The position numbers were made by a program, and so were the translations under genes. Shown here piece by piece: positions 55,601 to 61,481 of a stretch of 64,000 bases of DNA. The stretch comes from Schizochytrium sp. TIO01 (lineage: Eukaryota > Sar > Bigyra > Thraustochytrida > Thraustochytriidae), in contig SMSO01000032.1 in assembly GCA_004764695.1 (NCBI GenBank), positions 3,392,983 to 3,456,982 of the forward strand, written 5' to 3'. The notes beneath the pieces were generated by a model. The model saw only the letters and a list, made by a program, of their open reading frames with translations. It made no database searches and was not told the origin of the DNA. Position 1 is the stretch's first letter. Every line of letters starts with the position of its first letter.

Positions 55601-56519
55601 CAAGCTTGGTTTGTTCATAAGTGTAAGGAAGCTCGATTTCCTGTTGGCGCTGCTCAAGCCGTGCTGTTGCTAAATGATACATCTGCTCCCAGACTGGCTC
55701 AGATAAAGGAGCAATTTCCTCAGCGTTTTGTCGAGAAGCAAAATACTCAAGCCTTACCATGGCTTTAGCCATTTCCCGCATCTCGCTTGTTTGGCGCAGA
55801 CGCTCCATAAACATTGTCTCACTCTCAGTATCAAACATCAGATTAAGACGTTTGACCCACTTTGACTTGCCGTTGCAGCGAAAGACAATTTCATATTGCA
55901 TCTTCTTTGGCTCATAAGCGAGCACGTCACAAGCGGCCCATGTCCACTCACCATCCATATATAACCGAGACCGACCGGTTTTGCAATGCTCAAGCCATTC
56001 TTCTGGGCCGTACTTTTCAAAGTCACTATTATCAAAGAGCTCAAGAGGAACCTTACTTTGGTCAAGACGAAGAAAGTCCTCATCCTCAAGTCCACGCTTC
56101 TCAAGGTCCTCTTCGTAGCTTCGTTGCCTTTCTTTAGCCTGCCGCTCTTTTGTTTCGGCCGATGTGCGCTCGTCCTGAAGGTTCCGCTGAGTCCTCAATT
56201 CCGAAGGGAAAGGCTTCACATGCTCGCTACGTACGCGAGGTGCACGAGCTTCTTGGTTACTGTAGTGAGCTTTCCAGCGACGTGGGATATTGGTATGGTC
56301 GAGCATGGTATCTTCGCGAATACCTTCAAGTCCGGCTAAGGATGAGCTCCCATGAAGAGGCTTCTTCTTTCGCTTTTGGTACTGATCTTCGCCTCCAATT
56401 ACAGACAGTGATGCAAGAGACGTATTTCCCGAGAGCATCTCCTTCGTGCTTTGTAGCTCTGCATCTGACCGAGCACGACGAATTTTGTCATCGCGCTCTG
56501 CGCCACTACCGCGCAACAT
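43674..56519 (-). CDS. Axonemal dynein heavy chain, single-headed inner-arm type
   Basis: One uninterrupted frame of 4281 residues, the ATP-driven motor that bends cilia and flagella. The N-terminal tail (to about residue 1250) contains an acidic Glu/Asp run at about 700-745. A linker precedes AAA1, whose P-loop GPAGTGKT is near residue 1600 with FDEFNRIELEVLSVIAQQIL after it. P2 (GETFSGKT) is near 1880, P3 (GATGTGKT) near 2250 and P4 (GVGGSGRKS) near 2600. The coiled-coil stalk and microtubule-binding region lie at about 2840-3200. The C terminus, YKTSARRGVLATTGHSSNFV, and the ending GVAMLCALDD match the DNAH1/3/7/12 group of monomeric inner-arm dyneins rather than outer-arm or cytoplasmic chains; the exact subtype needs a tree. 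No intron or frameshift is seen over 12.8 kb. Confidence 0.96.
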   Translation of the reverse strand: MLRGSGAERDDKIRRARSDAELQSTKEMLSGNTSLASLSVIGGEDQYQKRKKKPLHGSSSLAGLEGIREDTMLDHTNIPRRWKAHYSNQEARAPRVRSEHVKPFPSELRTQRNLQDERTSAETKERQAKERQRSYEEDLEKRGLEDEDFLRLDQSKVPLELFDNSDFEKYGPEEWLEHCKTGRSRLYMDGEWTWAACDVLAYEPKKMQYEIVFRCNGKSKWVKRLNLMFDTESETMFMERLRQTSEMREMAKAMVRLEYFASRQNAEEIAPLSEPVWEQMYHLATARLEQRQQEIELPYTYEQTKLDLTRSLIEDVDLMYVSTMQKIILREICKSDSGMQQRMQELKLPPFPTKPAAPRFGKLQLPNGATSYEESHKIISKAHWSGTSGMASTVSWLEDTWRDEFAKALLVDPSLADPACKEVFELSDFIERQIDHCSWIATKLQRSWWQGVANSMLDNLASDYNFYENDLEVIRNSDTAKVLLRFQIQMAFQLQDIALRSLTEWSSMFDTESKGSALRDTASFLLVQLQESNGKVVVFPSLDDIQDSALKVMDEFVKAVRGLYTVDHELLSLHELDPKSLLYIDDPVVINESDNPMVATVNHQLKASRKRVEDLLQHDFDAALKIAGLYDDYLQLLHDEPFVHVDTFAQPKLVSKKELKAKKLAAEAEEAAAAAEAAGEAADGGEAKVSENSKGNATAKSRSNAEDNDDADGDEGDGEDAEGAEEEEAEEEEEEEEEEQDELVEVPITRDEFREEISKFYTAMHAVMNETFHDEMCGCFLLNSISVKETLAQRAKEQIDAFAQYLLDIQRERAENLTEEYEKILQRIATKPKNEIELVDLEEFIEEAMIRMEGLADAVADIHSWNNMLEEFGCEIPPEDFQLAWSLKLWPNRIFGAQAATMRALEVDKVAMIEALAREKEEFDHALDQYALEVEAFEKHDDYNKLNDIVSEAYAIEEKLNQAVEQIANFNLRDRAFGFDTGDYPTLDLCKKQFEPFFQLWTMSADFVASTKEWLTGPFSDVNGDEVEKQVLEWWTTSYRLMKSFGSENEGAAAIAQILRQDSDAFKSYMPLIRALASPALRDRHWTALGELIQEEISPNDLTLQRLIDLNIMDRMEEVETITVKAEKEFALEKNIENMIAEWNGIDFQTMEYKNTGTYVIKGTDDVIALLDDHIVKVQTMVGSPYIKPIKDKALSWEKRLMYIQTLIDEMLKCQRAWMYLEPIFGSDDIMRQMPTEGRRFNSVDGVWRKVLGKIYESPSVINTTSDDTLVDRFKQANERLDQIQKGLNDYLEVKRMAFARFFFLSNDELLEIVSQTKDPRAVQPFLQKCFEGVGCVVFGKDMVPPDQQNPPRGEPFIAGGNEDLRIPRLQSNEGEIVDLSIVVDPNSGPNKGNVELWLSDFEMSMRITVKEILQAAAKVYPEMENFEVNPERAKWVISWPGQVVLNASQLFWTKEVTEAIKEGMLDQYTEQLNKQLLQIVHLVRGNIGKMERTTLGALSVIDIHQRDVVADMAEKKVSDPNEFEWMSQLRYYWELYDDDFARYGKDPNNMVVRILNATQLYAYEYLGNSSRLVITPLTDRCYRTLMGAVSLLYGGAPAGPAGTGKTETTKDLSKAIAKQCVVFNCSDGLDYLAMAKFFKGLAQAGAWACFDEFNRIELEVLSVIAQQILTIVKAKRARAKRFDFEGSTLTLNPDANSFITMNPGYAGRQELPDNLQALFRPCAMMVPDYALIAEIKLFSFGFEDNRNLARKLTQVLILCSEQLSSQKHYDYGMRAVFSILVRAGKLRQDLGDVWSEAMIVLSAVTDVNLPKFNTADIPLFKGITSDLFPGVELPTPDYRTLLQAIGEVCKEDNLQLDEPFLRAVIQLYETVCVRHGLMVVGETFSGKTRVTHTLAKAMTRIRDDPKFEGAVKIYTMNPKSITQGQLYGSFDENTHEWTDGILAVTYRNASKDTSEDRQWIMFDGPVDAVWIEDMNTVLDDNKKLCLQSGEIVKMSARMTMMFEPEDLEEASPATVSRVGMVFLEQKRLGWRPLVRSWVNKLPMLLSECGAGEEILTLFNAYFEPLVFQLRDACAIPTPITDSELCASVLRLMYSTLFDPFTAKDKEAPKDPLRVVEGAFLFALIWAVGGVTDARGHQNLDNFFKRLITGTMEGQAAWDQFVLKNPSYKNAMDEPRELRTPMPFDQGSIFDYVFFCDKGNWTPWQDITPRFMPGSETQYQDILVPTVDTTRNEWIMQRLIEHGQSVLVTGATGTGKTVSLKKVLLLEVNQAVYKPMFINFSAQTSANQTQDIIDGKLDKRRKGIFGPPIGQRLVIMVDDLNMPAKEVYGAQPPIEILRQYMDHQGWFDRKEITFRKLIDIQFVAAMGPPGGGRTQITQRYVRHYSMLNLLAFDANSLSVIFGSIMEWFAKPFGPKIKAIVTNVVSATISLYNQIEVDMLPTPAKSHYTFNLRDLSKVFQGICMGTPDRIKESTQLIRLWGHECMRVFKDRLINEEDRTWFDEALNTKVQENFNAEWTKIAPRGRPLIYGNFIDPTQLVESRMYDEIEDMSLLKEVMEGYLVDYNNMSSKKMNLVLFMNAIEHVSRISRILCQPLGNALLVGVGGSGRKSLTTLAVSLNEQTLFQIEISKVYGMAEWHDDLRRMLKLAGVSGKSTVFLFADTQVVNEGFVEDINNILNTGEVPNLFNTEDQTEIVEAVRPISEKLGLELNTQAEVMQFFVKRCRQNLHVVLAFSPVGDSFRDRLRRFPSLVNCCAIDWFTEWPKDALVSVAHHFLSSIALSDAMKKGIVDVCVDMQQRTSRMAERFLEEMGRYYYVTPTSYLELINTFKTLIERQRTAISEKRSRYANGLQKLQETAEQVAEMRQELEALQPKLVIAQKETNAKLQMVQGKQKEADEQKKIVQKDEAQAKEQAASCEKDKAECEEMLAEAIPALEGAVKALSTLSKGDITEVKSLKTPPAGVKLTMEAVCIMMGVKPAKIPNPSGKGKVDDYWEPAKKELLNDPRFLQRLVEYDKDNISEAVIEKVKPFCERDDFQPDVIKKSSVAAAGLCKWVHAMVVYERIARVVAPKRAALAKANADLAEAMTMLHQKQSELQAVLDNLAKLQAELQDTMDKKEALEQQVKDCATKLDRASRLIGGLGGEKTRWTQFVADLGVQYENAVGDILLSSGVIAYLGVFTQSYRSSCLEEWGSQLAQNSIPSTTPFSLNQTLGEPVKIRAWTIAKLPNDGFSIDNAIMLYASNRWPLMIDPQGQANRWVRNMEAEEGLKVVKQTQSDFVRNLENAISFGLPVLLENVGESLDPILEPILTKQIINKGGAKTMQLGDNIVEYDERFRLYMTTKLRNPHYSPETVVKVTLINFVANEEGLKDQMLGITVRRETPELEAQREQLVVEDAANKKILKELEDKILELLAKAEGNILDDEVLINTLSESKATSDQIMKQVAIAEKTAVKINNTRAGYVPVARVSSNLFFCVADLAGVDPMYQFSLDWYANLYNLAIDRAAKGSNLNDRLKALTDTFAEILYDNVCRSLFEKDKLLFSFLLCIKMLQLRDEMDPGELRFFLTGSTAVDLSRPNPDSEGRFLSDKCWADLLALHDIPGGVYPHFHEEVEKELNFWEDVSNAQDPLKLIREKYKERYSPFQQLLLLRCIRLDKVIPALMEFIMAKIGQKFIEPPPFDLGAGYRDSSCTTPLLFVLTPGADAMTELIRVAEELGMDNKLASVSMGQGQGPIAERTISEAIDKGGWVALENLHVMPSWFEMLEKIVEDLHPDVVHEDFRLWLTALPCKEFPVSVLQNGIKMTLEPPKGLRANLKGSYAALDRDWFDSCLKPEAFHKICFGIAFLHALVRERCKFGPLGWNIPYEFSASDQRISLDQLHLFLNEYEQIPWAMLHYLTSSCNYGGRVTDDKDRRCLDTIVADFYRPPILDDKHRFSPSGIYFAPPEGGMDSYIEYINKLPFTELPEVFGLHENAEITTAITSTNALMVAALELQPRTSGGEGMSWAEQLMELASDIEKRIPDLFDLEVAAVRFPVLYEESMNSTLRQELERFNNLLGVVKRSLKDVQLAICGLVVMSSELEAMGNSMTNMLVPEMWARAAYPSLKPLSSWVNDLLDRLEFFNKWMTDGTPPVVVISYLFWIPGFTTGVRQNFARKHKIAIDLIKYTNQILPRDLDCSKRLDDGHYITGLHLQGAGWEDEGCVLVDSRPKELFVAMPCIKLLPTEVTKIKPTDAYECPVYKTSARRGVLATTGHSSNFVMFLNLPVRDQPAPFWIKRGVAMLCALDD

Positions 56520-57406
56520 TTTAGTGTTTCTCTATAGTTCTCTCCGGCAGGCCTACTCTTCTTTGGCCTTTGTGCACTTGCGAAGGCCTCGAACAATCAA
56601 GGCGTGGCCAGTGCTCTTGTTTAAACTTCGTTCACAGGCCCCGGCTCCACTCGCGGAGATTGTTGCCTTTCTTGCACAACGCAATGTGCTGACAAAAAAG
56701 CGAATCACAAAACAAAGAAAGTATTGAGGAGGTCTGAGCGGTGCCGTTTAGTGTCGAAGTGACCGCTTGCTTCTGCCTGTCACAGCCTTTGTTTGCGATT
56801 CGTGTGCAGCCACTTGCTGGTTCGTGACCGTTGATATGGTCTTTCGCAGACCTCGCTTGAGTGGGCGGTGCCAAGCGCTACACGCCAGGCCACTCGCAAG
56901 GCCTTGCGCCAGGCGTGTGAGATATGCCAGAATGAATGAATAGCGCCTTACTCACCCACTCTCCATTAAGCGCCTCTTTGTTTACTCGAATTCTTTCGTA
57001 TATTATAGCTGGTGAACTATCGTGTGTCAAAGGAAAAATGATGCGTTCTTTGGGTACTCTATGCGGTAATGTCTCTTTTGTTATTTGTTATGTGCGCTCA
57101 GAGCGCCCGGGTGTGTACCGCATGAAAATCTGCAAGTTAACCCAGCGGCCAAATTCGAGCTTTTCTTGCTTGCTCAGGTACAATACCAATGCCAAGGTCT
57201 TGAGTTTCATATCATCACAAGCAATCCTTGACGAACTTGCTAGTTGTCATGTTTAAATAATGGTAAATAATCGCAATTGATGCCACAAACTTCTTCTTGA
57301 CCGTCATTTCATGTCATCTTGCCACGATTCTCGATGGCAGTGCGCACGGAGGAGTCAACGGACTTCTCTCCCTTTACTTTGTGCCCCCTCCCTACCGCCC
57401 TTTGCA

Positions 57407-57414
57407 TATATAAA
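57407..57414 (+). promoter_or_regulatory. TATA-box-like element
   Basis: TATATAAA followed by GGGGGT, with GC-rich bases upstream, is a good TATA-box shape. About 50 bases downstream is an AAG|GTGAGC donor-like word at 57463, so a 5' untranslated exon spliced to the insertase gene is conceivable. No experiment is implied. Confidence 0.35.
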
Positions 57415-58039
57415 GGGGGTCATATGGGGAAACCATGTTAAGTAGACAAAGCTGCAAATTTAAGGTGAGCATGGAGGGCCCCAGATTGCCGTAGTTGAAG
57501 TTTTCGAGGAGAAATTAAAGCACCACATTCAAGATATCAAACGAAATCATAACCTATCGAGAATCCGAACGCGCATCCCGGTCTCAAACGCTCTACCACT
57601 GCCAAGGGCATCGGGTCGAACAAGCGAGCTGCTTTATCCGTGCCCCAGCCTCTTCAGAGACCAGCGCTACGGCCTCTATTCATTTCGGAATTGCTGTCTC
57701 GCCCAATTTGTCTCAACCTTTGCAATGAATGAATTCCCATTGATTTGGCGAATGTTACCTATAAATAATTCTGTTTGTAGTGAGACTTGAAGATTACAAA
57801 ACTGAGCCTTCAAGTTGGCTCTAGGTAAAGGCTTCCGCTCGTCCTATGAATGACCACACAAACGAAGGGGGAGCTGCCCCAAGTCAAACGAACGCGTGAG
57901 GCCTATCGAGCCTTCGTCCGATTTGTTTCTTTCGCTAAAAGTCACTTCTCCAACGGTGGTGATACGAGCCCACCTGCGCATTCATGGCATCGCTATAACC
58001 TACTTTCTCGCCCACCTTCCCATAGTACTTTGCTCTCCA

Positions 58040-58069
58040 CAAGTGAAACAAACGGATTTGTTTCACTTG
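58040..58069 (+). repeat. Perfect 13-bp inverted repeat with CGGA loop
   Basis: Arms CAAGTGAAACAAA (58040-58052) and TTTGTTTCACTTG (58057-58069) are exact reverse complements separated by CGGA. It lies about 310 bases upstream of the insertase ATG and could be a transcript hairpin or a protein-binding palindrome. Confidence 0.9.
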
Positions 58070-58244
58070 ATCCGGGTTTGCTCCACTTGTGCACCTGGGT
58101 CTCGGGACAAGCAGCGCTACAGTGGACAATGCGAGTGAATACCTACTTTCTAGAGTGGGCCTTATAAGTAGGCTATAGAGTATGAAAGTGAAGAAAACTT
58201 ATCACAAGTAGAGTATACTGTTTGCCGTGCTTTTGCAAAGCAAA

Positions 58245-58300
58245 CTGCGCAGCGCAGCGCAGCACAGGAGCAAAGCAACGCAAAGCAGCGCAGGCGAGGC
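58245..58300 (+). repeat. GCAGC-type low-complexity tract
   Basis: Short runs of GCGCAGC, GCAAAGCAAC and GCAGGCGAGGC-like words occur just upstream of the insertase start. It is repeat-like but imperfect. Confidence 0.6.
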
Positions 58301-58377
58301 GAGCAAAGTTGCCTTTCCCGAGCGCCGCAGCGAAGAGGTCGTGGCAGATACGGGTCTGCCAGATCTTCAGGCTCGCC

Positions 58378-59985
58378 ATGCTCACTCGCCAGCTCACCGC
58401 ACCGAGCTCAGCCCGCGCCGCGCCATGCCTGGCAAGTTGTGGCAGGCGCAGGGCTTTCTCAGCGCTTGGCATTTCTTCGAGGAATGCCGCGAATCAGATT
58501 GCTGATGATCGACATGCGGCACGGGCGAGCACACATGCCTCTGCACCTACGTCGCATTCGGGTCTTGGTCTGAGGGCTTCTGTGTCGTCAGCTGTGCTGC
58601 CTTCCGTGGGAGTGGCAGCTGAACGTGCTTCAGTGTCGTCTCTGGGCTTGCCAGGCGTTGGGAAGGCTTCAGACGCTCTCGCAATGAATTCTGCAATGTC
58701 AGGTGGAGACATCAAGAGCTTGGATTTGAGCTCTAGGTCGAGATTGGGATACAAATCCTTTGCTTCTGCGAGTAACACTTCCCATTGGGTAGCTCCTGCG
58801 AATATGACGCTTGCAAATGAGATCTTTGGGACGCTTGGAAGCAATGCGTCGGTCCAAGTACATGGATTGGGAATGTCAGGGATGACGACACCATCAACTT
58901 CAGTGACTGGTGCAGCAAGGAAGGATACTCTTGAGGGCTTTGTGGGAGATCTTGTGCTCGAAGGATCAAGCAGTGAAGGCCTGGGCGTGGGCGCACCTCT
59001 AATGGCAGCTGCGACTGAAGCAGCTGTGCCGACAGTTTCGGGCCCTCTCAGAGTAGTTCAAACGGGCCTCTTTGGATTGCACAGCCTGCTCGGCGGCCCG
59101 TGGTGGTTCACGATTGTCTCTGGAACCCTGCTGCTGCGATCGAGTCTTGTTCCCGTCTCAATCTGGCAGATGCGAACCACACGTCGGATGCTGGGAGGAG
59201 CGGTTGCAGGCCATATGCAGCACCTTGGAAAACTCTACACAAAGGAATTGCAGGATCCTACGGCAAATCGTGTCAAGCTCACGCAGCTCTACCTCAAGGG
59301 TGTGCGCTCAATTTTCCGCAAGTTCAAAGTCAATCCATTAGCAATTGTTGCTGTGCCAATTACTCAGCTGGCGGTTCTGCTTACTTTTGTGTGGGCAACA
59401 CGTAACCTGGTCATACATGGTGCGCTGGATCTTTCTGAGCAGGGTGCACTTTGGTTTATGGATCTTGGAGCCAAGGACACGACCATGATACTGCCTCTTG
59501 TGGCTGTGTCTCTGTCCTACTCGACCCTTGAACGATCTTTTGGTCGTACCGAACAGGTCCCAGGCCAGCCATTGTCAATCACAGCTGGTGACGTTGTCCG
59601 TGAGATTCTCCAGAGCATGCTTGTGTTTGGATTTCCCTTTATTGCTCAATTGCCGAGTGGAATTTTCATGTACTGGATCCCATCATCCTTGTTTGGCTAC
59701 GCACAGAGCTCGATTATGCGTCTGCCCTCTGTTCGCGCTGCTCTTGGCGTTGGCCCTGGGCCACAACTTAACGCTAGACCGATCGTGCAACGAATCCCTG
59801 AATCTCCTGTGCTCTTGAATCAGCGTCCTCCGCATTCTTCGAAGGCTGCCTCTGGTTCAAAATCTTCATCTGTAAACTCACCATCCTCGTCGCATGCATC
59901 GGCAACACCCTCTTCATCATCTTCACCATTATCACCACCAAACTCTTCATCTTCTTCAACATCATCCAAGCCGTCAACCAAATAA
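58378..59985 (+). CDS. Mitochondrial inner-membrane insertase, OXA1/COX18 type
   Basis: Single-exon 535-residue protein from the ATG at 58378, the only in-frame ATG near the start; it opens MLTRQLTAPSSARAAPCLAS, an Arg/Ser/Ala-rich mitochondrial presequence. A variable linker runs to about residue 225. The YidC/Oxa1/Alb3 domain covers about residues 230-450: LLGGPWWFTIVSGTLLLRS, SIWQMRTTRRM, NPLAIVAVPITQLAVLLTF, ALWFMDLGAKDTTMILPLVA and a final QLPSGIFMYWIPSSLFGYAQ. These are the expected hydrophobic helices and the P-S-G-I-xx-YW motif of the family. It inserts membrane proteins into the mitochondrial inner membrane. The C-terminal tail is Ser/Pro-rich rather than the basic ribosome-binding tail of OXA1, so COX18 is a possible assignment. 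It is not an Alb3 unless the cell has a plastid. Confidence 0.85.
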   Translation: MLTRQLTAPSSARAAPCLASCGRRRAFSALGISSRNAANQIADDRHAARASTHASAPTSHSGLGLRASVSSAVLPSVGVAAERASVSSLGLPGVGKASDALAMNSAMSGGDIKSLDLSSRSRLGYKSFASASNTSHWVAPANMTLANEIFGTLGSNASVQVHGLGMSGMTTPSTSVTGAARKDTLEGFVGDLVLEGSSSEGLGVGAPLMAAATEAAVPTVSGPLRVVQTGLFGLHSLLGGPWWFTIVSGTLLLRSSLVPVSIWQMRTTRRMLGGAVAGHMQHLGKLYTKELQDPTANRVKLTQLYLKGVRSIFRKFKVNPLAIVAVPITQLAVLLTFVWATRNLVIHGALDLSEQGALWFMDLGAKDTTMILPLVAVSLSYSTLERSFGRTEQVPGQPLSITAGDVVREILQSMLVFGFPFIAQLPSGIFMYWIPSSLFGYAQSSIMRLPSVRAALGVGPGPQLNARPIVQRIPESPVLLNQRPPHSSKAASGSKSSSVNSPSSSHASATPSSSSSPLSPPNSSSSSTSSKPSTK

Positions 59986-61481
59986 ACCAAGGTATTAAAA
60001 CATCGAAATAATAAACAACGCATTAATTTGTAGCTCTTCCGTGACAGTCAACGATGCTTGCTTAAGGCCTGAGAAGGCCCTTAATAGTGATGAGATAGAA
60101 AGCATACCTGGATCCCTAAAATGGGAAACAGACGGGCACTTCATGGAGAGCCTTTAAGAAAAGTAAAACCAAAAAGAAGAACCAATATCTTTTTAAAAGC
60201 TCCAAATTTGCAATTCCAAATATTCAGAGTCATCAAGGAATGGAGGTGAGAAACGAATCATGATGAAGCCAAGCTTCGTAGTTGAAGATTTATATCTTAA
60301 ATGGCATTGTTTTCGCACAACTAAGTTTTTTTACATTAGGAAACGATCAAGATCCGATCATGTTGAAATTGGAGCAGCGCTTATCAAAGATGAGAAAGGT
60401 GTTGCAAAGGCTTAATGAGACGACACTTGTGAGATGCTTGATGTGAACCTTAAGGATAGATCCCAATACACTTTTCAATCAAGAGTAACGTCATTGATGG
60501 GTAAGGGTCTAGAACTAGAGGATTAATGGTTCAAAATCGTGTTCTGGCAACTTCCCAGCGCAGTGAACAGCCACTCCGGAACAATAAAGTTTATTTTTTG
60601 CATTAATAGTTGACGAACATCTACCTGCCCAAAAATTGTCCTCAATCAAAAGATGAGTTCTGATAAAATTTTAAGCGTCTAGTGTGTCATATTCACTTTC
60701 ATTGAGTAAAGCTATATTCAATTTATTGCCAGTCACCTTGCCTGAAACTACAAAGTACTATATAAATATTCTTATCATATCATGGGGGTATTCCTTTTCA
60801 AATAAGAGGCCCGAATCACGGTGATAGTTACCCAATAAATAATGAAAAGGCCCTTTTAACCTCATGCTTTTGGTTCACTAAAGAAAGCGAGAAAATCACT
60901 AGTAAGTCTTAGGCATCAACGGATCATTTATGTGTTATACATACTGATCTAGTTAGGCTCGATTAAAAAAAATAAAAACATTCTGCTGGCGAGATTGGAA
61001 ACTTTGCAGCTAGGTCGGGTCAAGTTATCCACCCAAGCATTTTTCGTGATCCTACGAAACGAGTCCCGGTAGAAAAGCCTTGGCTACATGCCACCTACAT
61101 GGGTTAAGAAACCCAACCATTGTTCATGATAGGATTATTGTCGAATTACTCATAGTAGATGATAGATAGGTCTGGCCAAGGTAATTTTTGATCAGTAGCA
61201 CCGAGTAGCAGCTCCATAAGAAAACTAATTTTGACTCGTGTGAAGAGTGGGTGTGCTGGGAATGCGAACTTTGGGTGAGAACACTAGAGGGCTCTGGGTT
61301 CACATGACTGACTCATTTATGACATGGTGGTTGGCACGAAAAAACTTGCTCAAGCAGAGATTACTGCACGAGGAGGTCATGGTCGCATAGAAGGGTTCTG
61401 CTTGCATACGAGGTTACACATGGTATGCCGTGGTATTAGATTTGCGAGTAACATCAGCACTGCCAGGGTTTGGAAAGGAGC
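59986..61481. other. Spacer between insertase and IQ-motif gene
   Basis: AT-rich DNA. A polyadenylation-like AATAAA lies at 60010-60015, 25 bases after the insertase stop. Nothing else is supported until the next gene. Confidence 0.45.

Larger units (their letters stand above)
56520..58377. other. Divergent spacer between dynein and the insertase
   Basis: Both promoters should lie here. The first 400 bases upstream of dynein are GC-richer. A TATA-like element (57407-57414), a 13-bp perfect hairpin (58040-58069) and GCAGC-type low complexity (58245-58300) are listed separately. A 105-codon ATG frame at 57850-58167 (plus) is compositionally ordinary and unrecognised; it may be real but is not supported. 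A tRNA-like B-box word on the minus strand near 57545-57600 was examined and not called. Confidence 0.45.

Noticed and set aside
57545-57600. tRNA-like sequence on the minus strand (GGTAGAGCG and GCGTTCGGATTC words)
   Set aside because: The acceptor, anticodon and T stems do not pair and the spacing does not fit a tRNA. It may be a decayed relic, but there is no support for a functional gene.
57850-58167. 105-codon ATG open frame
   Set aside because: No motif, no family likeness, and it lies in a probable promoter region. Plausible by chance; not called as a gene.
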